The notes under the pieces were generated by a model. The model searched no databases and was not told the DNA's origin. It was given only the letters and a program-made list of their open reading frames with translations. 49,241 bases of DNA, taken from Thermomonas hydrothermalis (GTDB lineage: Bacteria > Pseudomonadota > Gammaproteobacteria > Xanthomonadales > Xanthomonadaceae). This document shows positions 48,455 to 49,241 of this stretch, piece by piece. How positions within the stretch are numbered: position 1 is the stretch's first letter; each line of letters opens with the position of its first letter. A program made the position numbers and the translations under genes. The DNA lies in NCBI RefSeq assembly GCF_900129205.1, contig NZ_FQUK01000017.1:1-49241 (forward strand), in the 5' to 3' direction.

Positions 48455-48532
48455 AAGCTGTATGCCTGGCATGCGCCTGGGGTGGAATGCATCTGCAAGG
48501 TCAAGGCCAGACCGCCTTCAAAGCACCCGTGG
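48455..48532 (+). pseudogene. IS5-type transposase fragment
   Basis: One frame reads KLYAWHAPGVECICKVKA and then RPPSKHPW. It resembles the conserved (V/L)YSLHAPEVECIGKGKA segment of IS5-family transposases. A TAG stop lies two codons before it and the rest is unreadable, so it is a decayed fragment. Confidence 0.55.
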
Positions 48533-48660
48533 CGGCTCAGATAGTTACCCAGCGCGATGGTATGCAAAACTGTGCCCATACCACAGCCGCAACATTCCTG
48601 GAAAATACCAACGGGCCGCATGACGGCTGTTCATGAAAGCAAGCTTCGCGCGACAAGCCC

Positions 48661-49241
48661 ATGAGCGATCAGAAGAAGACACCCCAGGCACTGATTCCGA
48701 CCTCATCCAGTTTGCCAACGGTGGCAGGTGAGCAAACGGGCGGCGGCATCCTGCAGCGCATGACCCAGGGGGCGCTGCAAGTGTGGCGGACCCGGCAAGC
48801 ACTGGCACAACCGCGTCACCGCGTAGGCGAATACGAACTGTGTGAGCCGGACTATCAGCAGCTGCTGCTGTGGGCCGACCGCCTTGACCTTGAACCCGAA
48901 GAAGTATTGGCACGTTTGTCGGCCGCCAGAGCGGAGGCTTTCTTGGACACGGAAGAATCCTTGTGCTTGGTGGTACGTGAAGGGCATTTCCTGCAAATCG
49001 TCTGGGACGGCCAAGCCTTGCCGCTCCAAGCCTTCGAGTGGTTACCGGGCCTACAACTGGAAACCCTGGCTGTCATCCGTGCGATGCCCAGGTGGCCGGC
49101 AGAGCAGAAACTGCCATCACTAAGAAGACTTCAAGTTTCCAGTCTTGCGCTTGCATCACTCGACCTCACCCCCGTGCCGGGGCTGACGAAACTTGACTGC
49201 TCGGAGAACCAACTCACCGAGCTCGACCTCACCCCCGTGCC
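48661..49241 (+). CDS. Leucine-rich-repeat protein, N-terminal part (runs off the window)
   Basis: The frame is open from the ATG at 48661 to the window end (193 residues). A hydrophilic start is followed by a globular region (GEYELCEPDYQQLLLWADRLDLEPEEVLARL, LCLVVREGHFLQIVWDGQALPLQAFEWLPGLQLETLAVIR) resembling the head domain of xanthomonad LRR proteins. Then LRR units begin: LASLDLTPVPGLTKLDCSENQLTELDLTPV, of 21 residues. No signal peptide is visible, so a cytoplasmic or type III-type exported protein is possible; the role is unknown. No strong ribosome-binding site. It follows IS debris, suggesting an accessory gene. Confidence 0.85.
   Translation, partial: MSDQKKTPQALIPTSSSLPTVAGEQTGGGILQRMTQGALQVWRTRQALAQPRHRVGEYELCEPDYQQLLLWADRLDLEPEEVLARLSAARAEAFLDTEESLCLVVREGHFLQIVWDGQALPLQAFEWLPGLQLETLAVIRAMPRWPAEQKLPSLRRLQVSSLALASLDLTPVPGLTKLDCSENQLTELDLTPV
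49159..49241 (+). repeat. 63-base LRR-coding tandem repeat (cut by window end)
   Basis: CTCGACCTCACCCCCGTGCC occurs at 49159-49178 and again, identical, at 49222-49241, so the period is 63 bases or 21 residues. The second unit is cut by the window. Identity including third positions shows the LRR units spread recently by duplication. Confidence 0.75.

Noticed and set aside
49159..49241. CRISPR-like direct repeats at the right end
   Set aside because: The repeat stays in frame, encodes LRR units and has no spacer of variable sequence.

Overview
The window is GC-rich (roughly two thirds G+C by eye), densely coding DNA of a gammaproteobacterium. The best guess is the Xanthomonadaceae/Lysobacteraceae. 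The reasons are the Entner-Doudoroff order zwf-pgl-edd-glk-eda, a single-chain IcmF beside a leucine dehydrogenase, a fabA-fabB pair next to rpsP-rimM-trmD-rplS, an Arg-tipped EF-P paralogue, and an LRR protein of the kind found in that family. The species assignment is inference.

Left end (1-6.2 kb), an accessory metal-response island. The end of an ISL3-type element interrupts a mercury operon. What remains is a short 3' stub of merT, a merP with a one-base shift in its signal peptide, and an intact merA lacking the N-terminal HMA domain. Next comes a four-gene bufferin-type operon: DUF2282 precursor, DUF692/MNIO enzyme, DUF2063 partner and DoxX protein. It faces an ECF sigma factor and a very small zinc-finger anti-sigma candidate, followed by an unrecognised 94-residue protein.

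Middle (6.3-31 kb), mostly housekeeping. It carries pyrC, a membrane protein, a decayed lipase, a SOUL protein, an IS3 orfA relic, icmF, a ChaN-like lipoprotein, leucine dehydrogenase, isovaleryl-CoA dehydrogenase, a lipoprotein-type subtilisin autotransporter, a thiolase, two Ala-rich small lipoproteins and a cold-shock gene. A five-gene minus-strand operon follows (rlmD, CYTH, nagZ, hpt, mtnP), divergent from the methylcrotonyl-CoA carboxylase beta gene. Then come a bactofilin, a zinc-ribbon protein, hslR and the ribosomal block rplS/trmD/rimM/rpsP.

Right part (32-48 kb). fabA-fabB face the Entner-Doudoroff operon. feoA-feoB with a Cys-rich small protein carry a good Fur box. A translationally coupled leucine-catabolic operon (methylglutaconyl-CoA hydratase, methylcrotonyl-CoA carboxylase alpha, HMG-CoA lyase, GNAT) is followed by an SDR dehydrogenase, a small membrane protein and efpL. 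The right end is IS debris and the start of an LRR gene that runs out of the window.

A theme across the window is branched-chain acyl metabolism. Leucine is deaminated (ldh) and degraded through isovaleryl-CoA (acyl-CoA dehydrogenase, carboxylase, hydratase, lyase, thiolase), and IcmF interconverts branched and straight acyl-CoAs. The same alpha-keto acids prime iso-branched fatty acids, and fabA/fabB make unsaturated ones. An almost identical 18-bp palindromic site lies in front of both ldh and fabA, suggesting co-regulation of membrane-lipid precursor supply. A degenerate hairpin repeat also recurs three times, each time after the 3' end of a gene cluster.
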